Shown here one piece after another: positions 1 through 8,151 of a stretch of DNA of 47,305 bases. Each line of letters begins with the position of its first letter. The first letter of the stretch is position 1. The stretch is from RHKX01 sp964641695 (GTDB lineage: Bacteria; Actinomycetota; Thermoleophilia; Solirubrobacterales; 70-9): contig CAZXKG010000009.1 in the NCBI GenBank assembly GCA_964641695.1, positions 1 to 47,305 on the forward strand, given 5' to 3'. The position numbers and the translations under genes are program-made. Below the pieces are notes generated by a model. That model was not told where the DNA came from. It ran no database searches and saw nothing but the letters and a program-made list of their open reading frames with translations.

Positions 1-2
1 TG

Positions 3-107
3 ATCGTCAACGGCTTCATCGAGCCGGTCGTCAAGGAGCTGCCGATGGAGTACGCGGTCGAGCTCAACCGCCTGATCGAGCTGCAGATGGAGGGCTCGAT
101 CGGCTGA
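3..107 (+). CDS. sufB: SufB, C-terminal end (partial)
   Basis: The last 34 codons of a gene that begins before the window. The tail contains EPVVKELPMEYAVELNRLIE and ends MEGSIG, which matches the conserved C-terminus of SufB. In the SufBCD complex SufB is the scaffold on which Fe-S clusters are assembled in the cytosol. The sufD gene follows on the same strand after a 134-bp GC-rich spacer, so the usual sufB-sufD order is kept. The rest of the suf operon, if present, is upstream and out of view. The identification rests on the short tail plus the neighbour. Confidence 0.85.
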   Translation: MVNGFIEPVVKELPMEYAVELNRLIELQMEGSIG

Positions 108-241
108 TCTCGGGGCCCGCGGGCGCGCTCCGCGGCGTCCTCGGGTCACCGGCGCGTCGGGCACCGTCCCGCACCGCCGGGCCTCGACGAGCACGCCCGG
201 GACCTCCCGAAATTCCTAGAACAGGACTGGATTCAGGACAG

Positions 242-1516
242 ATGACAACGCAGATTCTCGAACAACCCGAATGGCTACGCGCCCGCCGCGCCGCGGCCGC
301 CGATGCCGCCACGTCCCTCGCGCTCCCGGGCCCGAAGGTCAAAGGATGGGAGTTCACCGACCTCTCGACGCTCGACCTGGCAGCCTTCCCGCCGGCCCGC
401 GGCGGATCCGAGGTCTCCCCCGGCCAGGGCGCGCTCGCGGTCCCCGAGGGAGCTGAGGGGATCACCCAGGTCGATGGAGCGGTGATCGCTGAGATCGGCG
501 CCGATCTCAGCGGCAACGGACGGCCGGACGGCCCGGTCGTCGTCCCGCTCGACGTCGCCGCCGACCGCTATCCCGAGCTGGTCGGTGAGCGCCTGGGGGC
601 GATCGTCGCCGGCGAGGGTGATCCGTTCGTGACGGCCAACGAGGCATCCTGGAGCGGCGGCGCCCTCGTCTACGTGCCGAAGGGCGCCCAACCTGAGGCC
701 CCGATCTCGCTGACGGCGATCCAGCGCGAGGCCGGACACAGCTTGAACTGGCGCAGCCTGATCATCCTCGAGGAGGGCGCGCAGGCCGAGGTCTGGGAGC
801 GCTACCTCTCCGCGGACGAGAACACCGGGGGCCTGTTCAACGGCGTCACCGAGCTCATAATCGGCGCCGGAGCGAACCTCCGCTACGTCTGCGGTCAGGC
901 CCTCTCCCCCACCTCGTGGGCTTTCGCCACCCAGCGTGCGGAGGTCGAGCGCGACGGCACCCTCGAGTGGGTCGCCCTCGGCTTCGGCTCGGCCAACGGC
1001 AAGTTCCGGATGGAGACCAAGCTGGCCGGCCGTGGCGCCGAGGCGCGCGTCACCGGCGCCTACGTCGGCAACGGCCGCCAGCACCTCGACTACGACACCA
1101 CGCAGGAGCACGCGGCCGAGGACACCACCTCCGACCTCGCCTTCCGCGGGGTGCTCGACGGACGCTCGACGGCCGTCTGGCGCGGCATGATCAACGTCGA
1201 CAAGGGCGCTCAGCGGACCGACGCCTTCCAGGACTGCCGCAACCTGATCCTCTCCAAGCGAGCCCACGCCGACGCGATCCCCGGACTCGAGATCGAAGCT
1301 GACGACGTCGCCTGCACGCACGCGGCCGCGATCGCGCAGATCGACCCCGAGCAGCTCTTCTACCTGACCTCCCGCGGGCTCGACGAGGATCTCGCGAGCG
1401 AGTTGATCGTCGGCGGCTTCCTCGCCGAGCTGGTCGAGCGGGTGCCGAAGGGAGCCGTCGCCGACGCGCTCGCGGGAGCGCTCGAGCGCCGCCTCGGCGA
1501 GCTCCTGCACGGCTGA
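242..1516 (+). CDS. sufD: Fe-S cluster assembly protein SufD
   Basis: A 424-residue protein of normal SufD length. The N-terminal region has the typical substrate-like stretch (KVKGWEFTDLSTLDL), and the C-terminal half is the beta-helical SufBD core (FRGVLDGRSTAVWRGMINVD, then CRNLILSKRAHADAIPGLEI and EADDVACTHAAA). SufD pairs with SufB, and together with the SufC ATPase they build and transfer Fe-S clusters. The ATG at 242 is preceded by AGGA at 235-238, a close but usable ribosome site. A lipoprotein gene, not sufC or sufS, follows 7 bp downstream, so the Suf genes do not continue on this side. A MIP18/SufT-like factor sits far away at 29784-30098. Confidence 0.93.
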   Translation: MTTQILEQPEWLRARRAAAADAATSLALPGPKVKGWEFTDLSTLDLAAFPPARGGSEVSPGQGALAVPEGAEGITQVDGAVIAEIGADLSGNGRPDGPVVVPLDVAADRYPELVGERLGAIVAGEGDPFVTANEASWSGGALVYVPKGAQPEAPISLTAIQREAGHSLNWRSLIILEEGAQAEVWERYLSADENTGGLFNGVTELIIGAGANLRYVCGQALSPTSWAFATQRAEVERDGTLEWVALGFGSANGKFRMETKLAGRGAEARVTGAYVGNGRQHLDYDTTQEHAAEDTTSDLAFRGVLDGRSTAVWRGMINVDKGAQRTDAFQDCRNLILSKRAHADAIPGLEIEADDVACTHAAAIAQIDPEQLFYLTSRGLDEDLASELIVGGFLAELVERVPKGAVADALAGALERRLGELLHG

Positions 1517-1523
1517 GCGGAGG

Positions 1524-1958
1524 ATGCCTCGCGGCCTGGTGACAGCGGGCGCCGCGATCCTCTCGGTAGGCGCCGCGATCGTCATCGGGTGCGGCGGCGA
1601 GCGGAGCTTCACCCCCGAGGAGTTCGTCGAGGAGATCAACGCTGCCGGCGGCGCCCTCGCGCTCGGTCCCGTGATCACCGAGAACGAGGAGGGCGAGCCG
1701 GTGCGCTCGGTGTCCTTCACAGAGGCCGCTCCCACCCCGAGCGGCAACGGCGAAAGCCACGCCCACACCCACGGCGCGGCGACGATGATCGCCTACGAGG
1801 ACGCCGACCTGGCGCGTGAGGAGTTCACCCGCTGCGAGACCGCCCCGGTGCTCACCTGCTTCCGGGTGGCCAACGTGGTGCTTCGCTTCGAGGGCCTGGC
1901 CCCGGAGGACCGGGCCCGTCTGGTCGTCGCCGTGGAGGCGCTGCAGGACGTGGACTGA
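1524..1958 (+). CDS. Predicted lipoprotein of unknown function
   Basis: A 144-residue protein with a signal peptide and a lipobox (VIGC, Cys23), so it should be lipid-anchored on the outside of the membrane. The mature part begins with FTPEEFVEEINAAGG, then a His-rich loop (ESHAHTHGAA) and a C-terminal segment with two Cys (RCETAPVLTC) that could form a disulfide. I do not recognise a named domain. The start lies 7 bp after sufD, so the two are probably co-transcribed; whether the function is related to Fe-S assembly is unknown. The HAHTH loop might bind metal, but that is a guess. Confidence 0.75.
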   Translation: MPRGLVTAGAAILSVGAAIVIGCGGERSFTPEEFVEEINAAGGALALGPVITENEEGEPVRSVSFTEAAPTPSGNGESHAHTHGAATMIAYEDADLAREEFTRCETAPVLTCFRVANVVLRFEGLAPEDRARLVVAVEALQDVD

Positions 1959-2034
1959 CAGCTTCGACGGCCGGGCTGGCCGGGTCCACCGAGTCGGGCG
2001 ATAACGGCCGTCTCCGCCGATCATTCCGCTCAGG

Positions 2035-2232
2035 TCAGGCGAAGCTGACCGATGCGACGATCAGGGCCACGCCGAATAGCGCGCCGGTGATCATCTGGAG
2101 CAGCCCTCGAGTCAACCAAGTGGGGGCGCGCATGGCCAGATAGGCGCGGATGCCCGAGGCGGCGCCGATCGCGGTGACGGACGCTCCTACGCATTGCATG
2201 CACACCGCGCCAGTATGCCATCCGCCTGACAC
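2035..2232 (-). CDS. Small two-helix membrane protein
   Basis: A 65-residue frame with a CMQC motif followed by a small hydrophobic helix (VGASVTAIGAASGIRAYLA), a basic turn (RAPTWLTR) and a second hydrophobic helix at the C-terminus. The CxxC-then-helix layout suggests a conserved small actinobacterial membrane protein, but I cannot name it. The true start may be the internal Met12 in CMQC. It is convergent with the lipoprotein gene, and its 5' end faces the promoter at 2251-2278. No strong ribosome site is visible. Confidence 0.5.
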   Translation of the reverse strand: MSGGWHTGAVCMQCVGASVTAIGAASGIRAYLAMRAPTWLTRGLLQMITGALFGVALIVASVSFA

Positions 2233-2250
2233 CGTCCAACCGGAGACGTC

Positions 2251-2278
2251 TTGACATTCCCGAACCGGGGCGCATACT
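2251..2278 (+). promoter_or_regulatory. Sigma70-type promoter
   Basis: A consensus -35 TTGACA (2251-2256), a 16-bp spacer and -10 CATACT (2273-2278). It points at the leader ORF at 2310 and the secreted protein at 2352. The 5' UTR would be about 25 nt, with a strong ribosome site (GAGGGAGGATCG) just before ATG 2310. Confidence 0.7.
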
Positions 2279-2309
2279 GGAAGCGCAACGAACCGTCCGA
2301 GGGAGGATC

Positions 2310-2354
2310 GATGAGCCGCCGACCACTCGCAGGAAAGCGCGGGACACCGGCGTG
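2310..2354 (+). CDS. 14-residue leader peptide overlapping the next gene
   Basis: ATG 2310 follows the best Shine-Dalgarno in the area (GGGAGG, 5-8 nt upstream) and encodes MSRRPLAGKRGTPA before TGA at 2352-2354. The stop overlaps the GTG start of the secreted protein as GTGA. The large gene itself has no good ribosome site, so this looks like translational coupling. It could alternatively be the remnant of a longer N-terminus that has lost frame, but the long gene already has a complete signal peptide from GTG 2352. Confidence 0.5.
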
Positions 2355-5300
2355 AGAGCCCTCATCGCGACGATCGCCATCGCAGCGGTGGGCATCGCCG
2401 GCACAGGGTCCGCGTTCGCACAGGAGTACGCCTTCGAGTTCGGGGAGCCCGGCGCCGATCCGCCCGAGCGCCTCGGGCACGGGATCAGCATCGCAGTCGA
2501 CGCCGACGGCAACCCCTGGGTCGCCGACATGACGGAGAACCGGGTGGTCAAGTTCGACTACTCGGGCCGCTTCGTTGCCTCGCTACCCAACGTCGGGCCC
2601 CCGCCCACCAACCTCGAGACGCCGACGGGGATCGCGGCCGACGACCGCGGCTACGTCTACGTCTCCTACGGCGCCGGGTCCAACCGCATCGCCAAGATCG
2701 ACACCGGAGGCGAGCTGGAGACGACGTTCACCGCCCGCCGCGCCAACGGCTCGCAGATCGACGTCGACAAGGTCGCCGTCGGCCCCGACGGGAGCATCTA
2801 CGTCAGCGAGGGGGTCAACACGATCTACAAGCTCGGTCCCGACGGCAGCCAGCAGGAACGGCTCAACCTGAGCTCCAGCTGGGCGGTCAACGACGTCTCG
2901 GTCGCCGGGGACACGGTCCTGATCTCGTTCAGGACCGGCAACGTCGACGAGGGCGGCGTGGCTCGGTACTCGCTCGATCTGAAGCGGAGCCTGAACACGA
3001 CCGTGCTCAGGGACGTCTCCCTGCGCGACGTCGGCGGCGGTTCGAGAGATCTGGTCTACGTGGCCGACTACCGCAACTCGCGGGTGACCGAGATCGACTA
3101 CGGCAACGGCGCCGCGATCAGGCACCTCGGCGCCGCGGGGATCGGCACGGGCCAGATGAACGGGCCGTCGGCGATCGCCGTCGACTGCCGCGGCAGCTTC
3201 TACGTGGTCGACACGGCGGCCCGCTACGACGGCCCCGGAGGGCCGCGCGCGGGCTCGAAGGTGATGAAGTTCGACGTCGGCGGGGCGCCCCCGCCCTGCG
3301 GACCGCCGCGGCCGCTGACGGGCGCGATCGACACCCAGGTCAACGACGTCGCGATCACCCAGGCGATCCAGCCGTCGTTCACCCACACCGCGGGGCCGTT
3401 CCTGGCCCCCGGGCAGATCAGCTTCACCCTGCCCGAGAACCAGCCGCGAACCCGCGCCTACGGGACCACCAACGCCGGCCCCTCCGGCGAGGTGCCGCTC
3501 AAGGCCGCGCTGGCCACCGTCGTCCGCGTCTACTCGACCCTCACCAGCGGGCCGGTCGGGGGCATCGCCAACGTTCCCGCGACCCTCGAGGGGTTCGCCG
3601 GCGGCAGGAGCCTCGGGACGATCCAGCCGGTCGGCCGCCCTGGGCTGCTCCAGGTCGGGGACCGAACCGTCGGCCCGGCCCTTCGCAGCGAGCCCAACGC
3701 TCCCTACTCGTTCGCGATCCCCGACGAGTGGACCCGCAAGGGCACGATAGATCTGGTCGCCCGGGTCAACCCGGCGTCGATCGGATGCGACTCCCAGTGC
3801 GCCAACAGATCCACGTTCAGGCTGACGGGAGCATCGTTCGGAAACACCCGGGTGGCACCGATCGAGCCGGTGGCGTTGACCGACGGCGGGCAGCCGCCGG
3901 TCAACCGCGCCGAGAAGGCCTTCGAGCCCGCCAAGCGAGTGACGCCCCTGCTGCTGGAGGTCCACGGCTACCAGGCCCAAGCCGAGGTGGGAGACCTGAT
4001 CCACGCCGAGAGCATCAAGGTCGAGAGCTGCTTCCTCGGGGTCTTCCCCTGCGACGAGGACACCTACGCGAAGGGCAGCCCCAAGTACCGCGAGTACCTG
4101 CAGGGCGAGCTCTTCGACCGGCTCGAGCGGGTCGCCGACGACGTCGACATCGACGAGTGCGACCGGGTCCCGATGGGGCTGATCAGCGGCACGAACGGCC
4201 AGCTTCCCGGCGCGATGCGAGGGGAGTTCCTCGCCGCGGGCCTGCTGCCCTGCGCGATCGGCTACGCGACGGTCATCCGGCCGTTCACCGCGGTCGCCCA
4301 CGAGCTTCAGCACGCCTTCAGCCGTCCGCATGCCGGCCTCAGCTGCCCCGGCACCGGGCCGGACGACGACCAGGAAGGCGAGTCGTGGCCGCCGGACCAG
4401 AAGGGGTTCCTGGACGGGATCGGACTCAACACCACACAGCGCGCGGCCACCTCTCGCGGCCCGTTCGCCGTGATCGCACCCGGGGTCGAGGAAAGGCCCG
4501 GCCAGCTCTACGACCTGATGAGCTACTGCGCCGACGACGAGAACGGCGTCTGGATGTCCGCCCGTGGCTGGCGGGCGCTCAGCGGCTGGCGGGTCAACTC
4601 CGCCGAGGTGAAGGCGGGAGTCGTCAGGGCCGAGCGGGCGGCGGCGCGGCGCGGCAACGCGAACCCGAACGGCGAGCGCCTGCTGCGGGTGACCGCGGTC
4701 GAGACCTCCGACGGCGATCTCGGGATCACCGCGGTCGCGCCGACGAGCGTTCCCGAGCCGGCCGGGCCGGCCTCCTCTCCGTACGTGCTGCAGGCGACGC
4801 GGGCCGACGGGTCGGTGCTGGCCGAGCAGCGGGTCGTCGCCCACGAGACGGGCGACGGTCCCGGCAAGCTGATCGTGGGGACGGTTCCCGCGCCGGAGGG
4901 GACCGAGCAGGTCTTCCTCAAGCGGGGCAACGAGACGGGAACGCGACGCGTGGGCTCCCCGAGCCCGCCGACGCTGCGACTGAAGGCGCCGAAGGCCCGC
5001 TCCAAGGTCAAGGGCAAGGCGATGAACGTGACCTGGAGCTCGAACGATCCCGACGGGGGCGAGCTGACCGCGACCGTCGAGTTCTCCACCAACGGCAGGA
5101 GTTGGAGCACCGTCTTCATCGGTCCCGACACGGGTAAGGCACGCGTCCTCACCTCGATGCTGAGCGGATCGAAGAAGGCCGTGGTGAGGGTGCGGATCGA
5201 CGACGGCTTCAACGAGGCCGTGAAGACCTCGAAGCGCTTCACCGTCATCCCGCCCGCCCCGCAGGTGACGATCGAGGAGCCTGCCGGCAAGCTGACGATC

Positions 5301-5768
5301 CGTGCCGATGCGCCGCTGTCGCTGCGCGGGAGCGCCACCGGAGCCGGCGGACGCCTGCTGAAGGGCAAGGGGCTGGTGTGGAGAGACGGGCGCAAGAAGC
5401 TCGGCAAGGGGCCCTCCGTCCTCGCCGACGGCCTCCGGCCGGGCAAGCGCAGGATCCAGCTCTCGGCCAAGCAGGGCGGCAAGACCGGGCGCGCGACCGT
5501 GCAGGTCGTGGTCCAGGCCGTCAAGCCCGGGTTCCTCGCCCTCGCGGCGCCGGAGAAGCTCGGCAAGAAGGCGAAGAGCGCGAAGCTGCGCGTCGCCTCG
5601 ACCGTGGCCGCGAAGCTGAAGGTCGGCGGCAAGCGGTTCGCGGTATCCACCCGCCCACGCACCGTGAAGGCTCCCGTCAAGCGCGGCAAGGGCCCCGCGA
5701 AGCTGAAGCTGCAGCTCTCCTCCGGCAAGCAGAAGACCTCGCAGACGATCACGATCGCCCGCGGCTGA
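2352..5768 (+). CDS. Secreted NHL-propeller protein with metzincin-like peptidase domain
   Basis: A 1138-residue exported protein. A Sec signal peptide (MRALIATIAIAAVGIAGTGS, then AFA before QEY) is followed by NHL/beta-propeller repeats at about residues 25-320 (VDADGNPWVADMTENRVVKF, VYVADYRNSRVTEIDYGNGA). A middle region carries HELQHAFSRPH (His650, Glu651, His654, His660), the metzincin zinc spacing HExxHxxGxxH with Ser657 in place of the usual Gly, and a Met-turn-like LMSYC (Met723). The C-terminal third has Ig/Fn-like beta repeats (VEFSTNGRSWST) and a Lys/Gly-rich tail. It is probably an extracellular or wall-bound protease or adhesin; the substrate is unknown. GTG 2352 is chosen because it gives the full signal peptide. 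Confidence 0.8.
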   Translation: MRALIATIAIAAVGIAGTGSAFAQEYAFEFGEPGADPPERLGHGISIAVDADGNPWVADMTENRVVKFDYSGRFVASLPNVGPPPTNLETPTGIAADDRGYVYVSYGAGSNRIAKIDTGGELETTFTARRANGSQIDVDKVAVGPDGSIYVSEGVNTIYKLGPDGSQQERLNLSSSWAVNDVSVAGDTVLISFRTGNVDEGGVARYSLDLKRSLNTTVLRDVSLRDVGGGSRDLVYVADYRNSRVTEIDYGNGAAIRHLGAAGIGTGQMNGPSAIAVDCRGSFYVVDTAARYDGPGGPRAGSKVMKFDVGGAPPPCGPPRPLTGAIDTQVNDVAITQAIQPSFTHTAGPFLAPGQISFTLPENQPRTRAYGTTNAGPSGEVPLKAALATVVRVYSTLTSGPVGGIANVPATLEGFAGGRSLGTIQPVGRPGLLQVGDRTVGPALRSEPNAPYSFAIPDEWTRKGTIDLVARVNPASIGCDSQCANRSTFRLTGASFGNTRVAPIEPVALTDGGQPPVNRAEKAFEPAKRVTPLLLEVHGYQAQAEVGDLIHAESIKVESCFLGVFPCDEDTYAKGSPKYREYLQGELFDRLERVADDVDIDECDRVPMGLISGTNGQLPGAMRGEFLAAGLLPCAIGYATVIRPFTAVAHELQHAFSRPHAGLSCPGTGPDDDQEGESWPPDQKGFLDGIGLNTTQRAATSRGPFAVIAPGVEERPGQLYDLMSYCADDENGVWMSARGWRALSGWRVNSAEVKAGVVRAERAAARRGNANPNGERLLRVTAVETSDGDLGITAVAPTSVPEPAGPASSPYVLQATRADGSVLAEQRVVAHETGDGPGKLIVGTVPAPEGTEQVFLKRGNETGTRRVGSPSPPTLRLKAPKARSKVKGKAMNVTWSSNDPDGGELTATVEFSTNGRSWSTVFIGPDTGKARVLTSMLSGSKKAVVRVRIDDGFNEAVKTSKRFTVIPPAPQVTIEEPAGKLTIRADAPLSLRGSATGAGGRLLKGKGLVWRDGRKKLGKGPSVLADGLRPGKRRIQLSAKQGGKTGRATVQVVVQAVKPGFLALAAPEKLGKKAKSAKLRVASTVAAKLKVGGKRFAVSTRPRTVKAPVKRGKGPAKLKLQLSSGKQKTSQTITIARG

Positions 5769-5783
5769 GCCCGACTCCCATGA

Positions 5784-5809
5784 GGACCGTCGGGCTTCGC
5801 CCATGGTCC
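5784..5809. terminator. Hairpin between convergent genes
   Basis: GGACC...GGGC-TTC-GCCC...GGTCC forms an imperfect stem-loop with a small internal loop, in the 101-bp gap between the convergent metzincin gene and the membrane-protein gene. There is no T-run, so use as an intrinsic terminator is only likely, not shown. Confidence 0.4.
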
Positions 5810-5869
5810 GGCGCAGGCGAGCAGCCAAGACCACCGGATTGGGGCTGCAAGTCGCGCAGTTGTCTTTCT

Positions 5870-7354
5870 CTAGCCGTTGGCCTGCGAGAGCAGGAAGAGG
5901 CCGAGGACGCTGAAGAAGACCATCGTCACCAGCATCCAGATCTGCGAGTAGGCGGCGTCGCGGTAGTTGGGCCAGAGCTTCAGGGCGCGGTCGTGCCCGA
6001 GGGCCAGGGCGACCACGTGACCGACGACGATCGCGCCGAACTGCACGTACCAGATGGCGGTGGCGCTGACGAGCCCGTAGTCGATGCCGGTGTCGGCCAG
6101 GCCGAAGTAGTCGGAGCCGTCGCCCAAGGGGTCGGAGAGCAGGAAGGTGAACTGCGCCTGCTCCTGGTAGATGACCAGGCTGAAGTAATGGGCGACGAGG
6201 TAGGCGAGCGCGATCGGGATGAAGGCGTGCGCGAAGGCGCGACCGAGCTCGGCGGCGCTGCGGCGCTTGTCGACGGTTCGCATCCCGTAGATCCCCGCCC
6301 AGAAGATCCCGGAGACGATCCCGATCGTCGCCGCGAGGAAGGCGGCGTTGACGAGCCGCAAGGCGGTGACCGGCTCCAGGCCGGCGTCGGTGAGCCACTG
6401 GAAGCAGGACGAGATCGGATCCTTGAGCGCCCCCTCGGAGGCGCCGTCGAAGGTGGTCCCGCCGATCGCGACGAGGACGAGGGCGAGCGATCCGGCGCAG
6501 CTCGCCCACTTGGTGGAGCCGGCCAGGAAGGGGCGCCGGCCGAGCTTGCCGTCTCGCGTCTCGAACGGGGAGAGGCTCGCGAACATGCCGAAGTACTGGG
6601 AGAAGGCCTCGCCGCGGTCGATCCACTTCTCGACCCCGAAGAGGGCCATCGCCGTGAACGTGATCGCCGAGTAGACGATCGTCGCGATCGCGATCGTCGT
6701 CGGCGTCACCCCGGCGGTAGCGAACCCAGACTGCCCCCAGACCAGCTCCAGGAAGAGGAAGGCGAAGAGGCCGATCACGGCGGGCCAGCGGCCGAGCCGC
6801 TCCGGGTAGGCGAGCGGCGCCTCGACCCGCTGGCCGACGAGCTTGGAGAAGGCGCCAGCGAAGGTCAGCCCGATCACCCGCCATGGGTTGAAAGCCCGGA
6901 AGACGTCTCCGAAGATCACGCTGAGGCCGACGAAGCCGAGCCAGAAGGTGACGAAGACGAAGGTGACCGAGAAGTTCCGGTCGGGTGCCTCGACCCCGTC
7001 GATGCCGGTCCAGAGGACGAAGCCGAGAAGCAGGACGCCGATCGTCCCGGCGAGGATGTGGGCCGGGCGGCCTGTGAGGACGGCGGCGAGCGCGTCGCTG
7101 ACGGCCCTCCAGCGGTAGTCCTCGAAGCGAACCTGGCGCCAGGCCAGGGTGAGGCCGGCGAACGAGACGATCAGGATGATCGACGCGCCCCAGGCGAAGA
7201 GCCAGTCGGGGATCGGCAGATCGGAGCGGCCGACGAGACCGTGGGCGTCGGCGGCCCCGGGTAGCAACGCGGCCGCCGTCGTCAGGGCGACGAAGAGCGC
7301 CGCGACGCCCCACTTGGCCCCGGCGGGGAGACCGTCGAGGCGCCGGCTGCTCAT
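5870..7354 (-). CDS. Polytopic membrane protein, operon with cupredoxin-like protein
   Basis: A 494-residue protein with roughly 11-12 hydrophobic helices. The N-terminus carries a conserved-looking block after the first helix (AHGLVGRSDLPIPDWLFAWG), and FNPWRVIG follows a later helix. Proteins with this HGL(V/I)G-DLPIP block are often labelled fenitrothion hydrolase in actinobacterial annotation, a label I would not trust as function. The ATG overlaps the stop of the upstream cupredoxin-like gene by 4 bp (ATGA), so the two are translationally coupled and probably act together at the membrane, perhaps in metal or electron handling. That role is inference. Confidence 0.75.
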   Translation of the reverse strand: MSSRRLDGLPAGAKWGVAALFVALTTAAALLPGAADAHGLVGRSDLPIPDWLFAWGASIILIVSFAGLTLAWRQVRFEDYRWRAVSDALAAVLTGRPAHILAGTIGVLLLGFVLWTGIDGVEAPDRNFSVTFVFVTFWLGFVGLSVIFGDVFRAFNPWRVIGLTFAGAFSKLVGQRVEAPLAYPERLGRWPAVIGLFAFLFLELVWGQSGFATAGVTPTTIAIATIVYSAITFTAMALFGVEKWIDRGEAFSQYFGMFASLSPFETRDGKLGRRPFLAGSTKWASCAGSLALVLVAIGGTTFDGASEGALKDPISSCFQWLTDAGLEPVTALRLVNAAFLAATIGIVSGIFWAGIYGMRTVDKRRSAAELGRAFAHAFIPIALAYLVAHYFSLVIYQEQAQFTFLLSDPLGDGSDYFGLADTGIDYGLVSATAIWYVQFGAIVVGHVVALALGHDRALKLWPNYRDAAYSQIWMLVTMVFFSVLGLFLLSQANG

Positions 7355-7803
7355 GGCTCGACTGTCAGCTCCGCGATCAGCGCGCCGGATCCGTGCAGCT
7401 CCACCTCGAAGATGCCCTCGAGCTCTGCCGGGAACGACACCTTCGCCTTGCCGCCCGCGGGGATCTCCGCGGTCACGTCATAGCCGTGGACGTGGATCTC
7501 CTCGGCGACGTCGGAGCGGACGACGAACTCGATCCTCTCCCCCCGCTCGAACTCGAGCTCGGCGACGCCGCCCTTCGGCTCGCCGCCGACGACGACGATC
7601 TCGGGAACAGCGGCCGGCTCGGGTTTCGGCTTCGGCTGCTTCGGTTTCTCGGCCGGGGTAGCGGTGGTCGTCGCGCTCGTGCCCGTCGTCGTGGCCGCGG
7701 TCTCGTCAGGGGAGGAGTCGTCGTCGCGGAAGATGAAGAAGAGCGCCACCAGGATCGCCAGGGCCAGGACCACTACCGCCACTCTTGCTCGGTTCGACTG
7801 CAT
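7351..7803 (-). CDS. Anchored cupredoxin-like domain protein
   Basis: A 150-residue protein: an N-terminal transmembrane anchor (VAVVVLALAILVALFFIF), a Thr/Ala- then Pro/Lys-rich linker (residues about 30-65), and a C-terminal beta-sandwich of cupredoxin type (FVVRSDVAEEIHVHGYDVTA, then FPAELEGIFEVELHGSGAL). HVHGYD and ELHGSG supply His residues, but the classic Cys and Met copper ligands are absent, so it may bind metal weakly or not at all. The ribosome site GAAGGGGGAT lies just before ATG 7803. It overlaps the membrane-protein gene by 4 bp and follows a short anchored protein by 17 bp. Confidence 0.75.
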   Translation of the reverse strand: MQSNRARVAVVVLALAILVALFFIFRDDDSSPDETAATTTGTSATTTATPAEKPKQPKPKPEPAAVPEIVVVGGEPKGGVAELEFERGERIEFVVRSDVAEEIHVHGYDVTAEIPAGGKAKVSFPAELEGIFEVELHGSGALIAELTVEP

Positions 7804-7820
7804 TCGAGATCCCCCTTCGG

Positions 7821-7979
7821 CTATTCGCCGGTTGTGGTTGTGGTCGTCGCGGCACCCGGCGTGTCCAGCGACGGCGCGTCGACGGACTCGCCTGAGAACC
7901 CGAAGACGAAGAAGATCAGCGCCGCGATCCCGATGATCAGACCGAGCACGATCCCGACGATGCGATCACGCCAGCTCAC
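7821..7979 (-). CDS. Short single-helix membrane protein
   Basis: 52 residues from GTG 7979: a short basic start (VSWRDRI), one strongly hydrophobic helix (GIVLGLIIGIAALIFFVFGF) and a Thr-rich tail. An in-frame ATG at 8012 would add 11 residues (MAHVEPVRSAA); neither start has a good ribosome site. It is the first gene of the three-gene minus-strand operon, 17 bp before the cupredoxin-like gene. Its length and layout suggest an accessory membrane subunit; no domain is recognised. Confidence 0.6.
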   Translation of the reverse strand: MSWRDRIVGIVLGLIIGIAALIFFVFGFSGESVDAPSLDTPGAATTTTTTGE

Positions 7980-8020
7980 GGCCGCTGAGCGTACCGGCTC
8001 CACGTGCGCCATCCACGCGC

Positions 8021-8075
8021 GGGGACGAGTGTCGCGGTACTGCCGGATTCCGGGAACAACGCGGCACTCGTCCCC
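8021..8075. repeat. Palindromic repeat, copy 1 (left flank of DUF559 gene)
   Basis: GGGGACGAGTGTCGCG (8021-8036) and CGCGGCACTCGTCCCC (8060-8075) form a 16-bp stem with one G-T wobble. The 23-nt loop contains a small inner hairpin (CCGG-ATT-CCGG). The loop and inner arms recur at 9091-9137 in the same orientation, with one base difference over 47 bp. Confidence 0.9.
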
Positions 8076-8151
8076 GCCGACAGCGCGGCGTCTCGACATA
8101 AAGTCACAAACCGTCACCCACGCGTGCGAGTTTCCTCGGCAAGGTGGTCGC

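Noticed and set aside
275..1768. 497-codon minus-strand open frame over sufD
   Set aside because: Antisense shadow of sufD, which has clear family motifs on the other strand.
2583..7313. 1576-codon minus-strand open frame
   Set aside because: It runs antisense to the metzincin-like gene and the membrane-protein gene, is dominated by Arg/Gly/Asp runs and has no domain; a GC-rich shadow.
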